Below are positions 34,656 through 49,500 of a stretch of DNA of 64,000 nucleotides, piece by piece. The notes under the pieces were generated by a model. It was not told the DNA's origin. It saw only the letters and a list, made by a program, of their open reading frames with translations, and did no database searches. This DNA comes from Gordius sp. MW1 (lineage: Eukaryota > Nematomorpha > Gordioida > Gordea > Gordiidae). Both the position numbers and the translations under genes were made by a program. Numbering within the stretch: the stretch's first letter is position 1; each line of letters begins with the position of its first letter. The stretch lies in the NCBI GenBank assembly GCA_964036665.1, contig OZ038529.1:16066060-16130059 (forward strand). Reading direction: 5' to 3'.

Positions 34656-37600
34656 GAAAAAAAAAATATTTTTACCTAAAAATTTTTCACATGTTTTTCT
34701 TTCAACCGTATGCATCCGATGAAAGTTGTCGTTTTCAGACGTGGTTTCGATGATAAAAAGTAAAAATTTATCAGAATTAGAAAACTATTACTTTAAAATC
34801 ATGATCGCATAGTGCATTTTTGAAAAATTCAGCACTCACGTTGCGATACAACAAACTAATCGCAACAATAAAACGTTGTCTTTTGTCAAAATGAATAGTT
34901 CTGGCAGCTTAAAACCTCTTTTCGGAAGTAAATCGAGGATAATAGGATTCTCAAATTGGCTTACTTTTATATATTTTTTCATGCTCTTTCACATAGAATC
35001 GAAAAAAATAAATATTTTTACCTCAAAATTTTTCACATATTTTTCTTTCAACCGTATGCATCCGATGAAAGTTGTCGTTTTCAGACGTGGTTTCGATGAT
35101 AAAAAGTAAAAATTTATCAGAATCAGAAAACTATTACTTTAAAATCATGATCGCATAGTGCATTTTTGAAAAATTAAGCACTCACGTTGCGATACAACAA
35201 ACTAATCGCAACAATAAAACGTTGTCTTTTGTCAAAATGATAGTTCTCGCAGCTTAAAACCTCTTTTCGGAAGTCAATCGAGGATAATAGGATTCTCAAA
35301 TTGGCTTACTTTTATATATTTTTTCATGCTCTTTCACATAGAATCGAAAAAAATAAATATTTTTACCTCAAAATTTTTCACATATTTTTCTTTGAACCGT
35401 ATTCATCCGATGAAAGATGTCGTTTTCAGACGTGGTTTCTATGATCCCAAGTAAAAATTTAAAAGAATGTGAAAACTCTTACTTTGAAATCATGATCGCA
35501 TAGAGCCATTTTCATAAATTAAGCACTCACGTTGCGATACAACAAACTAATCGCAACAATAAAACGTTGTCTTTTGTCAAAATGATAGTTCTCGCAGCTT
35601 AAAACCCTTTTCGGAAGTCAATCGAGGATAATAGGATTCTCAAATTGGCTTACTTTTATAAATTTTTTTATGCTCTTTCACATAGAATCAAAAAATTAAT
35701 ATTTTTACCTCAAAATTTTTCACATATTTTTCTTTCAACCGTATGCATCCGATGAAAGTTGTCGTTTTCAGACGTGGTTTCGATGATAAAAAGTAAAAAT
35801 TTATCAGAATCAGAAAACTATTACTTTAAAATCATGATCGCATTGTGCATTTTTGAAAAATTAAGCACTCACGTTGCGATACAACAAACTAATCGCAACA
35901 ATAAAACGTTGTCTTTTGTCAAAATGATAGTTCTCGCAGCTTAAAACCTCTTTTCGGAAGTCAATCGAGGATAATAGGATTCTCAAATTGGCTTACTTTT
36001 ATATATTTTTTTATGCTCTTTCACATAGAATCGAAAAAAATAAATATTTTTACCTCAAAATTTTTCACATATTTTTCTTTGAACCGTATTCATCCGATGA
36101 AAGATGTCGTTTTCAGACGTGGTTTCTATGATCCCAAGTAAAAATTTAAAAGAATGTGAAAACTCTTACTTTGAAATCATGATCGCATAGAGCCATTTTC
36201 ATAAATTAAGCACTCACGTTGCGATACAACAAACTAATCGCAACAATAAAACGTTGTCTTTTGTCAAAATGATAGTTCTCGCAGCTTAAAACCTCTTTTC
36301 GGAAGTCAATCGAGGATAATATGATTCTCAAATTGGCTTACTTTTATATATTTTTTCATGCTCTTTTACATAGGATGGAAAAAAATAAATATTTTTACCT
36401 CAAAATTTTTCACAAATTTTTCTTTGAACCGTATTCATCCGATGAAAGTTGTCGTTTTCAGACGTGGTTTTGATGATAAAAAGTAAAAATTTATCAGCAT
36501 CAGAAAACTATTACTTTAAAATCATGATCGCATAGTGCATTTTTGAAAAATTAAGCACTCACGTTGCGATACAACAAACTAATCGCAACAATAAAACGTT
36601 GTCTTTTGTCAAAATGATAGTTCTCGCAGCTTAAAACCTCTTTTCGGAAGTCAATCGAGGATAATAGGATTCTCAAATTGGCTTTTATATATTTTTTCAT
36701 GCTCTTTCACATAGAATCGAAAAAAATAAATATTTTTACCTCAAAATTTTTCACATATTTTTCTTTGAACCGTATTCATCCGATGAAAGATGTCGTTTTC
36801 AGACGTGGTTTCTATGATCCCAAGTAAAAATTTAATAGAATCTGAAAACTCTTACTTTGAAATCATGATCGCATAGAGCCATTTTCATAAATTAAGCACT
36901 CACGTTGCGATACAACAAACTAATCGCAACAATAAAACGTTGTCTTTTGTCAAAATGATAGTTCTCGCAGCTTAAAACCCTTTTCGGAAGTCAATCGAGG
37001 ATAATAGGATTCTCAAATTGGCTTACAGTTATATATTTTTTCATGCTCTTTCACATAGAATCGAAAAAAATAAATATTTTTACCTCAAAATTTTTCACAT
37101 ATTTTTCTTTCAACCGTATGCATCCGATGAAAGTTGTCGTTTTCAGACGTGGTTTCGATGATAAAAAGTAAAAATTTATGAGAATCAGAAAACTATTACT
37201 TTAAAATCATGATCGCATAGTGCATTTTTGAAAAATTCAGCACTCACGTTGCGATACAACAAACTAATCGCAACAATAAAACGTTGTCTTTTGTCAAAAT
37301 GATAGTTCTCGCAGCTTAAAACCCTTTTCGGAAGTCAATCGAGGATAATAGGATTCTCAAATTGGCTTACAGTTATATATTTTTTCATGCTCTTTCACAT
37401 AGAATCGAAAAAAATAAATATTTTTACCTCAAAATTTTTCACATATTTTTCTTTGAACCGTATTCATCCGATGAAAGATGTCGTTTTCAGACGTGGTTTC
37501 TATGATCCCAAGTAAAAATTTAATAGAATCTGAAAACTCTTACTTTGAAATCATGATCGCATAGAGCCATTTTCATAAATTAAGCACTCACGTTGCGATA

Positions 37601-39770
37601 CAACAAACTAATCGCAACAATAAAACGTTGTCTTTTGTCAAAATGATAGTTCTCGCAGCTTAAAACCCTTTTCGGAAGTCAATCGAGGATAATAGGATTC
37701 TCAAATTGGCTTACTTTTATATATTTTTTCATGCTCTTTCACATAGAATGGAAAAAAATAAATATTTTTACCTCAAAATTTTTCACAAATTTTTCTTTCA
37801 ACCGTATGCATCCGATGAAAGTTGTCGTTTTCAGACGTGGTTTCGATGATAAAAAGTAAAAATTTATCAGAATCAGAAAACTGTTACTTTAAAATCATGA
37901 TCGCGTAGTGCATTTTTGAAAAATTAAGCACTCACGTTGCGATACAACAAACTAATCGCAACAATAAAACGTTGTCTTTTGTCAAAATGATAGTTCTCGC
38001 AGCTTAAAACCCTTTTCGGAAGTCAATCGAGGATAATAGGATTCTCAAATTGGCTTACTTTTATATATTTTTTCATGCTCTTTCACATAAAATCGAAAAA
38101 AATAAATATTTTTACCTCAAAATTTTTCACATATTTTTCTTTCAACCGTATGCATCTGATGAAAGTTGTCGTTTTCAGACGTGGTTTCGATGATAAAAAG
38201 TAAAAATTTATCAGAATCAGAAAACTATTACTTTAAAATCATGATCGCATAGGGCATTTTTGAAAAATTAAGCACTCACGTTGCGATACAACAAACTAAT
38301 CGCAACAATAAAACGTTGTCTTTTGTCAAAATGAATAGTTCTCGCGGCTTAAAACCTCTTTTCGGAAGTAAATCGAGGATAATAGGATTCTCAAATTGGC
38401 TTACTTTTATATATCTTTTCATGCTCTTTCACATAGAATCGAAAAAAATAAATATTTTTACCTCAAATCTTTTCACATATTTTTCTTTCAACCGTATGCA
38501 TCCGATGAAAGTTGTCGTTTTCAGACGTGGTTTCGATAATAAAAAGTAAAAATTTATCAGAATCAGAAAACTATTACTTTAAAATCATGATCGCTTAGTG
38601 CATTTTTGAAAAATTCAGCACTCACGTTGCGATACAACAAACTAATCGCAACAATAAAACGTTGTCTTTTGTCAAAATGAATAGTTCTCGCAGCTTAAAA
38701 CCTCTTTTCGGAAGTAAATCGAGGATAATAGGATTCTCAAATTGGCTTACTTTTATATATTTTTTCATGCTCTTTCACATAGAATGGAAAAAAATAAATA
38801 TTTTTACCTCAAAATTTTTCACAAATTTTTCTTTCAACCGTATGCATCCGATGAAAGTTGTCGTTTTCAGACGTGGTTTCGATGATAAAAAGTAAAAATT
38901 TATCAGAATCAGAAAACTATTACTTTAAAATCATGATCGCGTAGTGCATTTTTGAAAAATTAAGCACTCACGTTGCGATACAACAAACTAATCGCAACAA
39001 TAAAACGTTGTCTTTTGTCAAAATGATAGTTCTCGCAGCTTAAAACCCTTTTCGGAAGTCAATCGAGGATAATAGGATTCTCAAATTGGCTTACTTTTAT
39101 ATATTTTTTCATGCTCTTTCACATAGAATCGAAAAAAATAAATATTTTTACCTCAAAATTTTTCACATATTTTTCTTTCAACCGTATGCATCTGATGAAA
39201 GTTGTCGTTTTCAGACGTGGTTTCGATGATAAAAAGTAAAAATTTATCAGAATCAGAAAACTATTACTTTAAAATCATGATCGCATAGTGCATTTTTGAA
39301 AAATTCAGCACTCACGTTGCGATACAACAAACTAATCGCAACAATAAAACGTTGTCTTTTGTCAAAATGAATAGTTCTCGCAGCTTAAAACCTCTTTTCG
39401 GAAGTAAATCGAGGATAATAGGATTCTCAAATTGGCTTACTTTTATATATTTTTTCATGCTCTTTCACATAGAATGGAAAAAAATGAATATTTTTACCTC
39501 AAAATTTTTCACATATTTTTCTTTCAACCGTATGCATCCGATGAAAGTTGTCGTTTTCAGACGTGGTTTCGATGATAAAAAGTAAAAATTTATCAGAATC
39601 AGAAAACTATTACTTTAAAATCATGATCGCATAGTGCATTTTTGAAAAATTAAGCACTCACGTTGCGATACAACAAACTAATCGCAACAATAAAACGTTG
39701 TCTTTTGTCAAAATGATAGTTCTCGCAGCTTAAAACCTCTTTTCGGAAGTCAATCGAGGATAATAGGATT
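34656..39770. repeat. Satellite segment 12: mixed A/B monomers
   Basis: About 34.66-36.6 kb continues the block shared with 48.4-50.35 kb (offset 13,765; marks ATAGGATGG and GTGGTTTTGATG). Adjacent units at 37,021 and 37,364 share GGCTTACAGTTATAT. The CAGCACTC/GAATAG/GTAAATCG haplotype occurs at 38,316, 38,662 and 39,352, with GATCGCGTAGTGC units near 37,900 and 38,936; this group recurs at 50.36-51.0 kb (offset about 12,044, 35 units). No gene is visible. Confidence 0.7.
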
Positions 39771-42700
39771 CTCAAATTGGCTTACTTTTATATATTTTTT
39801 CATGATCTTTCACATAGAATCGAAAAAAATAAATATTTTTACCTCAAAATTTTTCATATATTTTTCTTTGAACCGTATTTATCCGATGAAAGATGTCGTT
39901 TTCAGACGTGGTTTCTATGATCCCAAGTAAAAATTTAAAAGAATCTGAAAACTCTTACTTTGAAATCATGATAGCATATAGCCATTTTCATAAATTAAGC
40001 ACTCACGTTGCGATACAACAAACTAATCGCAACAATAAAACGTTGTCTTTTGTCAAAATGATAGTTCTCACAGCTTAAAACCTCTTTTTGGAAGTCAATC
40101 GAGGATAATAGGATTCTCAAATTGGCTTACTTTTATATATTTTTTCATGCTCTTTCACATAGAATCGAAAAAAAAAATATTTTTACCTCAAAATTTTTCA
40201 CATATTTTTCTTTCAACCGTATGCATCCGATGAAAGTTGTCGTTTTCAGACGTGGTTTCGATGATAAAAAGTAAAAATTTATCAGAATTAGAAAACTATT
40301 ACTTTAAAATCATGATCGCATAGTGCATTTTTGAAAAATTCAGCTCTCACGTTGCGATACAACAAACTAATCGCAACAATAAAACGTTGTCTTTTGTCAA
40401 AATGAATAGTTCTGGCAGCTTAAAACCTCTTTTCGGAAGTAAATCGAGGATAATAGGATTCTCAAATTGGCTTACTTTTATATATTTTTTCATTCTTTCA
40501 CATAGAATCGAAAAAAATAAATATTTTTACCTCAAAATTTTTCACATATTTTTCTTTGAACCGAATTCATCCGATGAAAGATGTCGTTTTCAGACGTGGT
40601 TTCTATGATCCCAAGTAAAAATTTAAAAGAATCTGAAAACTATTCCTTTGAAATCATGATCGCATAGAGCCATTTTCATAAATTAAGCACTCACGTTGCG
40701 ATACAAGAAACTAATCGCAACAATAAAACGTTATCTTTTGTCAAAATGATAGTTCTCGCAGCTTAAAACCTCTTTTCAGAAGTCAATCGAGGATAATAGG
40801 ATTCTCAAATTGGCTTACTTTTATATATTTTTTCATGCTCTTTCACATAGAATCGAAAAAAATAAATATTTTTACCTCGAATTTTTCACATATTTTTCTT
40901 TGAACCGTATTCATCCGATGAAAGTTGTCGTTTTCAAACGTGGTTTCGATGATAAAAAGTAAAAATGTATCAGAATCAGAAAACTATTACTTTAAAATCA
41001 TGATCGCATAGTGCATTTTTGAAAAATTAAGCACTCACGTTGCGATACAACAAACTAATCGCAACAATAAAACGTTGTCTTTTGTCAAAATGATAGTTCT
41101 CGCAGCTTAAAACCGATTTCGGAAGTCAATCGAGGATAATAGGATTCTCAAATTGGCTTACTTTTGTATATTTTTTCATGCTCTTTCACATAGAATCGAA
41201 AAAAATAAATATTTTTACCTCAAAATTTTTCACATATTTTTCTTTCAACCGGATGCATCCGATGAAAGTTGTCATTTTCAGACGTGGTTTCGATGATAAA
41301 AAGTAAAAATTTATCAGAATCAGAAAACTATTACTTTAAAATCATGATCGCATAGTGCATTTTTGAAAAATTAAGCACTCACGTTGCGATACAACAAACT
41401 AATCGCAACAATAAAACGTTGTCTTTTGTCAAAATGATAGTTCTCGCAGCTTAAAACCTCTTTTCGGAAGTCCGAGGATAATAGGATTCTCAAATTGGCT
41501 TACTTTTATATATTTTTTCATGCTCTTTCACATAGAATCGAAAAAAATAAATATTTTTACCTCAAAATTTTTCACATATTTTTCTTTCAACCGTATTCAT
41601 CCGATGAAAGATGTCGTTTTCAGACGTGGTTTCTATGATCCCAAGTAAAAATTTAAAAGAATCTGAAAACTATTACTTTGAAATCATGATCGCATAGAGC
41701 CATTTTCATAAATTAAGCACTCACGTTGCGATACAACAAACTAATTGCAACAATAAAACGTTGTCTTTTGTCAAAATGATAGTTCTCGCAGCTTAAAACC
41801 TCTTTTCGGAAGTCAATCGAGGATAATAGGATTCTCAAATTGGCTTACTTTTATATATTTTTTCATGCTCTTTCACATAGAATCGAAAAAAATAAATATT
41901 TTTACCTCGAATTTTTCACATATTTTTCTTTGAACCGTATTCATCCGATGAAAGTTGTCGTTTTCAGACGTGGTTTCGATGATAAAAAGTAAAAATTTAT
42001 CAGAATCAGAAAACTATTACTTTAAAATCATGATCGCATAGTGCATTTTTGAAAAATTAAGCACTCACGTTGCGATACAACAAACTAATCGCAACAATAA
42101 AACGTTGTCTTTTGTCAAAATGATAGTTCTCGCAGCTTAAAACCCTTTTCGGAAGTCAATCGAGGATAATAGAATTCTCAAATTGGCTTACTTTTATATA
42201 TTTTTTCATGCTCTTTCACATAGAATCGAAAAAAATAAATATTTTTACCTCAAAATTTTTCACATATTTTTCTTTCAACCGTATGCATCCGATGAAAGTT
42301 GTCGTTTTCAGACGTGGTTTCGATGATAAAAAGTAAAAATTTATCAGAATCAGAAAACTATTACTTTCAAATCATGATCGCATAGTGCATTTTTGAAAAA
42401 TTCAGCACTCACGTTGCGATACAACAAACTAATCGCAACAATAAAACGTCGTCTTTTGTCAAAATGAATAGTTCTCGCAGCTTAAAACCTCTTTTCGGAA
42501 GTAAATCGAGGATAATAGGATTCTCAAATTGGCTTACTTTTATATATTTTTTCATGCTCTTTCACATAGAATGGAAAAAAATGAATATTTTTACCTCAAA
42601 ATTTTTCACATATTTTTCTTTCAACCGTATGCATCCGATGAAAGTTGTCGTTTTCAGACGTGGTTTCGATGATAAAAAGTAAAAATTTATCAGAATCAGA

Positions 42701-43110
42701 AAACTATTACTTTAAAATCATGATCGCATAGTGCATTGAAAAATTAAGCACTCACGTTGCGATACAACAAACTAATCGCAACAATAAAACGTTGTCTTTT
42801 GTCAAAATGATAGTTCTCGCAGCTTAAAACCTCTTTTCGGAAGTCAATCGAGGATAATAGGATTCTCAAATTGGCTTACTTTTATATATTTTTTCATGCT
42901 CTTTCACATAGAATCGAAAAAAATAAATATTTTTACCTCAAAATTTTTCATATATTTTTCTTTGAACCGTATTCATCCGATGAAAGATGTCGTTTTCAGA
43001 CGTGGTTTCTATGATCCCAAGTAAAAATTTAAAAGAATCTGAAAACTCTTACTTTGAAATCATGATAGCATATAGCCATTTTCATAAATTAAGCACTCAC
43101 GTTGCGATAC
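39771..43110. repeat. Satellite segment 13: ~3.3-kb block, copy of 9.50-12.84 kb
   Basis: It is the distal partner of segment 3, with the same order of rare marks. Private differences are ACCGTATTTATCC (near 39,873), CATGATCTTTC (near 39,801), AACCGGATGC (near 41,250; also near 44,344) and a 3-base loss (GCATTGAAAAATT) near 42,735 that changes the offset from 30,273 to 30,270. Confidence 0.75.
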
Positions 43111-46100
43111 AACAAACTAATCGCAACAATAAAACGTTGTCTTTTGTCAAAATGATAGTTCTCACAGCTTAAAACCTCTTTTCGGAAGTCAATCGAGGAT
43201 AATAGGATTCTCAAATTGGCTTACTTTTATATATTTTTTCATGCTCTTTCACATAGAATCGAAAAAAAAAATATTTTTACCTCAAAATTTTTCACATATT
43301 TTTCTTTCAACCGTATGCATCCGATGAAAGTTGTCGTTTTCAGACGTGGTTTCGATGATAAAAAGTAAAAATTTATCAGAATTAGAAAACTATTACTTTA
43401 AAATCATGATCGCATAGTGCATTTTTGAAAAATTCAGCACTCACGTTGCGATACAACAAACTAATCGCAACAATAAAACGTTGTCTTTTGTCAAAATGAA
43501 TAGTTCTGGCAGCTTAAAACCTCTTTTCGGAAGTAAATCGAGGATAATAGGATTCTCAAATTGGCTTACTTTTATATATTTTTTCATGCTCTTTCACATA
43601 GAATCGAAAAAAATAAATATTTTTACCTCAAAATTTTTCACATATTTTTCTTTGAACCGAATTCATCCGATGAAAGATGTCGTTTTCAGACGTGGTTTCT
43701 ATGATCCCAAGTAAAAATTTAAAAGAATCTGAAAACTATTACTTTGAAATCATGATCGCATAGAGCCATTTTCATAAATTAAGCACTCACGTTGCGATAC
43801 AACAAACTAATCGCAACAATAAAACGTTATCTTTTGTCAAAATGATAGTTCTCGCAGCTTAAAACCTCTTTTCAGAAGTCAATCGAGGATAATAGGATTC
43901 TCAAATTGGCTTACTTTTATATATTTTTTCATGCTCTTTCACATAGAATCGAAAAAAATAAATATTTTTACCTCGAATTTTTCACATATTTTTCTTTGAA
44001 CCGTATTCATCCGATGAAAGTTGTCGTTTTCAAACGTGGTTTCGATGATAAAAAGTAAAAATGTATCAGAATCAGAAAACTATTACTTTAAAATCATGAT
44101 CGCATAGTGCATTTTTGAAAAATTAAGCACTCACGTTGCGATACAACAAACTAATCGCAACAATAAAACGTTGTCTTTTGTCAAAATGATAGTTCTCGCA
44201 GCTTAAAACCGATTTCGGAAGTCAATCGAGGATAATAGGATTCTCAAATTGGCTTACTTTTGTATATTTTTTCATGCTCTTTCACATAGAATCGAAAAAA
44301 ATAAATATTTTTACCTCAAAATTTTTCACATATTTTTCTTTCAACCGGATGCATCCGATGAAAGTTGTCATTTTCAGACGTGGTTTCGATGATAAAAAGT
44401 AAAAATTTATCAGAATCAGAAAACTATTACTTTAAAATCATGATCGCATAGTGCATTTTTGAAAAATTAAGCACTCACGTTGCGATACAACAAACTAATC
44501 GCAACAATAAAACGTTGTCTTTTGTCAAAATGATAGTTCTCGCAGCTTAAAACCTCTTTTCGGAAGTCAATCGAGGATAATAAAATTCTCAAATTGGCTT
44601 ACTTTTATATATTTTTTCATGCTCTTTCACATAGAATCGAAAAAAATAAATATTTTTACCTCAAAATTTTTCACATATTTTTCTTTGAACCGTATTCATC
44701 CGATGAAAGATGTCGTTTTCAGACGTGGTTTCTATGATCCCAAGTAAATATTTAAAAGAATCTGAAAACTCTTACTTTGAAATCATGATCGCATAGAGCC
44801 ATTTTCATAAATTAAGCACTCACGTTGCGATACAACAAACTAATCGCAACAATAAAACGTTGTCTTTTGTCAAAATGATAGTTCTCGCAGCTTAAAACCC
44901 TTTTCGGAAGTCAATCGAGGATAATAGGATTCTCAAATTGGCTTACTTTTATATATTTTTTTATGCTCTTTCACATAGAATCGAAAAAAATTAATATTTT
45001 TACCTCAAAATTTTTCACATATTTTTCTTTCAACCGTATGCATCCGATGAAAGTTGTCGTTTTCAGACGTGGTTTCGATGATAAAAAGTAAAAATTTATC
45101 AGAATCAGAAAACTATTACTTTAAAATCATGATCGCATTGTGCATTTTTGAAAAATTAAGCACTCACGTTGCGATACAACAAACTAATCGCAACAATAAA
45201 ACGTTGTCTTTTGTCAAAATGATAGTTCTCGCAGCTTAAAACCTCTTTTCGGAAGTCAATCGAGGATAATAGGATTCTCAAATTGGCTTACTTTTATATA
45301 TTTTTTCATGCTCTTTCACATAGACTCGAAAAAAATAAATATTTTTACCTCAAAATTTTTCACATATTTTTCTTTGAACCGTATTCATCCGATGAAAGAT
45401 GTCGTTTTCAGACGTGGTTTCTATGATCCCAAGTAAAAATTTAAAAGAATGTGAAAACTCTTACTTTGAAATCATGATCGCATAGAGCCATTTTCATAAA
45501 TTAAGCACTCACGTTGCGATACAACAAACTAATCGCAACAATAAAACGTTGTCTTTTGTCAAAATGATAGTTCTCGCAGCTTAAAACCTCTTTTCGGAAG
45601 TCAATCGAGGATAATAGGATTCTCAAATTGGCTTACTTTTATATATTTTTTCATGCTCTTTCACATAGAATGGAAAAAAATAAATATTTTTACCTCAAAA
45701 TTTTTCACAAATTTTTCTTTGAACCGTATTCATCCGATGAAAGTTGTCGTTTTCAGACGTGGTTTCGATGATAAAAAGTAAAAATTTATCAGCATCAGAA
45801 AACTATTACTTTAAAATCATGATCGCATAGTGCATTTTTGAAAAATTAAGCACTCACGTTGCGATACAACAAACTAATCGCAACAATAAAACGTTGTCTT
45901 TTGTCAAAATGATAGTTCTCGCAGCTTAAAACCTCTTTTCGGAAGTCAATCGAGGATAATAGGATTCTCAAATTGGCTTACTTTTGTATATTTTTTCATG
46001 CTCTTTCACATAGAATGGAAAAAAATAAATATTTTTACCTCAAAATTTTTCACAAATTTTTCTTTCAACCGTATGCATACGATGAAAGTTGTCGTTTTCA

Positions 46101-46599
46101 GACGTGGTTTCGATGATAAAAAGTAAAAATTTATCAGCATCAGAAAACTATTACTTTAAAATCATGATCGCATAGTGGATTTTTGAAAAATTAAGCACTC
46201 ACGTTGCGATACAACAAACTAATCGCAACAATAAAACGTTGTCTTTTGTCAAAATGATAGTTCTCGCAGCTTAAAACCTCTTTTCGGAAGTCAATCGAGG
46301 ATAATAAAATTCTCAAATTGGCTTACTTTTATATATTTTTTCATGCTCTTTCACATAGAATCGAAAAAAATAAATATTTTTACCTCAAAATTTTTCACAT
46401 ATTTTTCTTTGAACCGTATTCATCCGATGAAAGATGTCGTTTTCAGACGTGGTTTCTATGATCCCAAGTAAAAATTTAAAAGAATCGAAAACTCTTACTT
46501 TGAAATCATGATCGCATAGAGCCATTTTCATAAATTAAGCACTCACGTTGCGATACAACAAACTAATCGCAACAATAAAACGTTGTCTTTTGTCAAAAT
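43111..46599. repeat. Satellite segment 14: mixed A/B monomers
   Basis: About 43.1-44.25 kb repeats the order of 19.7-20.86 kb (offset 23,391). From about 44.57 kb the order switches to that of 30.8 kb onward (offset 13,757). The switch between two unrelated long-range partners near 44.3-44.5 kb marks a recombination junction. A unit with GCATACGATG lies near 46,075. No gene is visible. Confidence 0.7.
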
Positions 46600-49500
46600 G
46601 ATAGTTCTCGCAGCTTAAAACCCTTTTCGGAAGTCAATCGAGGATAATAGGATTCTCAAATTGGCTTACTTTTATATATTTTTTTATGCTCTTTCACATA
46701 GAATCGAAAAAAATTAATATTTTTACCTCAAAATTTTTCACATATTTTTCTTTCAACCGTATGCATCCGATGAAAGTTGTCGTTTTCAGACGTGATTCGA
46801 TGATAAAAAGTAAAAATTTATCAGAATCAGAAAACTATTACTTTAAAATCATGATCGCATTGTGCATTTTTGAAAAATTAAGCACTCACGTTGCGATACA
46901 ACAAACTAATCGCAACAATAAAACGTTGTCTTTTGTCAAAATGATAGTTCTCGCAGCTTAAAACCTCTTTTCGGAAGTCAATCGAGGATAATAGGATTCT
47001 CAAATTGGCTTACTTTTATATATTTTTTCATGCTCTTTCACATAGAATCGAAAAAAATAAATATTTTTACCTCAAAATTTTTCACATATTTTTCTTTGAA
47101 CCGTATTCATCCGATGAAAGATGTCGTTTTCAGACGTGGTTTCTATGATCCCAAGTAAAAATTTAAAAGAATGTGAAAACTCTTACTTTGAAATCATGAT
47201 CGCATAGAGCCATTTTCATAAATTAAGCACTCACGTTGCGATACAACAAACTAATCGCAACAATAAAACGTTGTCTTTTGTGAAAATGATAGTTCTCGCA
47301 GCTTAAAACCTCTTTTCGGAAGTCAATCGAGGATAATAGGATTCTCAAATTGGCTTACTTTTATATATTTTTTCATGCTCTTTCACATAGAATGGAAAAA
47401 AATAAATATTTTTACCTCAAAATTTTTCACAAATTTTTCTTTGAACCGTATTCATCCGATGAAAGTTGTCGTTTTCAGACGTGGTTTCGATGATAAAAAG
47501 TAAAAATTTATCAGCATCAGAAAACTATTACTTTAAAATCATGATCGCATAGTGCATTTTTGAAAAATTAAGCACTCACGTTGCGATACAACAAACTAAT
47601 CGCAACAATAAAACGTTGTCTTTTGTCAAAATGATAGTTCTCGCAGCTTAAAACCTCTTTTCGGAAGTCAATCGAGGATAATAGGATTCTCAAATTGGCT
47701 TACTTTTATATATTTTTTCATGCTCTTTCACATAGAATCGAAAAAAATAAATATTTTTACCTCGAATTTTTCACATATTTTTCTTTGAACCGTATTCATC
47801 CGATGAAAGATGTCGTTTTCAGACGTGGTTTCTATGATCCCAAGTAAAAATTTAATAGAATCTGAAAACTCTCACTTTGAAATCATGATCGCATAGAGCC
47901 ATTTTCATAAATTAAGCACTCACGTTGCGATACAACAAACTAATCGCAACAATAAAACGTTGTCTTTTGTCAAAATGATAGTTCTCGCAGCTTAAAACCC
48001 TTTTCGGAAGTCCGAGGATAATAGGATTCTCAAATTGGCTTACTTTTATATATTTTTCATGCTCTTTCACATAGAATCGAAAAAAATAAATATTTTTACC
48101 TCAAAATTTTTGACATATTTTTCTTTCAACCGTATGCATCCGATGAAAGTTGTCGTTTTCAGACGTGGTTTCGATGATAAAAAGTAAAAATTTATCAGAA
48201 TCAGAAAACTATTACTTTAAAATCATGATCGCATAGTGCATTTTTGAAAAATTAAGCACTCACGTTGCGATACAACAAACTAATCGCAACAATAAAACCT
48301 TGTCTTTTGTCAAAATGATAGTTCTCGCAGCTTAAAACCTCTTTTCGGAAGTCAATCGAGGATAATAGGATTCTCAAATTGGCTTACTTTATATTTTTTC
48401 ATGCTCTTTCACATAGAATCGAAAAAAAAAATATTTTTACCTCAAAATTTTTCACATATTTTTCTTTTAACCGTATGCATCCGATGAAATTTGTCGTTTT
48501 CAGACGTGGTTTCGATGATAAAAAGTAAAAATTTATCAGAATTAGAAAACTATTACTTTAAAATCATGATCGCATAGTGCATTTTTGAAAAATTCAGCAC
48601 TCACGTTGCGATTCAACAAACTAATCGCAACAATAAAACGTTGTCTTTTGTCAAAATGAATAGTTCTGGCAGCTTAAAACCTCTTTTCGGAAGTAAATCG
48701 AGGATAATAGGATTCTCAAATTGGCTTACTTTTATATATTTTTTCATGCTCTTTCACATAGAATCGAAAAAAATAAATATTTTTACCTCAAAATTTTTCA
48801 CATATTTTTCTTTCAACCGTATGCATCCGATGAAAGTTGTCGTTTTCAGACGTGGTTTCGATGATAAAAAGTAAAAATTTATCAGAATCAGAAAACTATT
48901 ACTTTAAAATCATGATCGCATAGTGCATTTTTGAAAAATTAAGCACTCACGTTGCGATACAACAAACTAATCGCAACAATAAAACGTTGTCTTTTGTCAA
49001 AATGATAGTTCTCGCAGCTTAAAACCTCTTTTCGGAAGTCAATCGAGTCTAATAGGATTCTCAAATTGGCTTACTTTTATATATTTTTTCATGCTCTTTC
49101 ACATAGAATCGAAAAAAATAAATATTTTTACCTCAAAATTTTTCACATATTTTTCTTTGAACCGTATTCATCCGATGAAAGATGTCGTTTTCAGACGTGG
49201 TTTCTATGATCCCAAGTAAAAATTTAAAAGAATGTGAAAACTCTTACTTTGAAATCATGATCGCAAAGAGCCATTTTCATAAATTAAGCACTCACGTTGC
49301 GATACAACAAACTAATCGCAACAATAAAACGTTGTCTTTTGTCAAAATGATAGTTCTCGCAGCTTAAAACCCTTTTCGGAAGTCAATCGAGGATAATAGG
49401 ATTCTCAAATTGGCTTACTTTTATATATTTTTTTATGCTCTTTCACATAGAATCAAAAAATTAATATTTTTACCTCAAAATTTTTCACATATTTTTCTTT

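Noticed and set aside
46686..46961. 91-codon frame, the longest in the array
   Set aside because: It results from a 2-base deletion (GACGTGATTCG) that joins two of the usual short frames. It occurs in a single unit.
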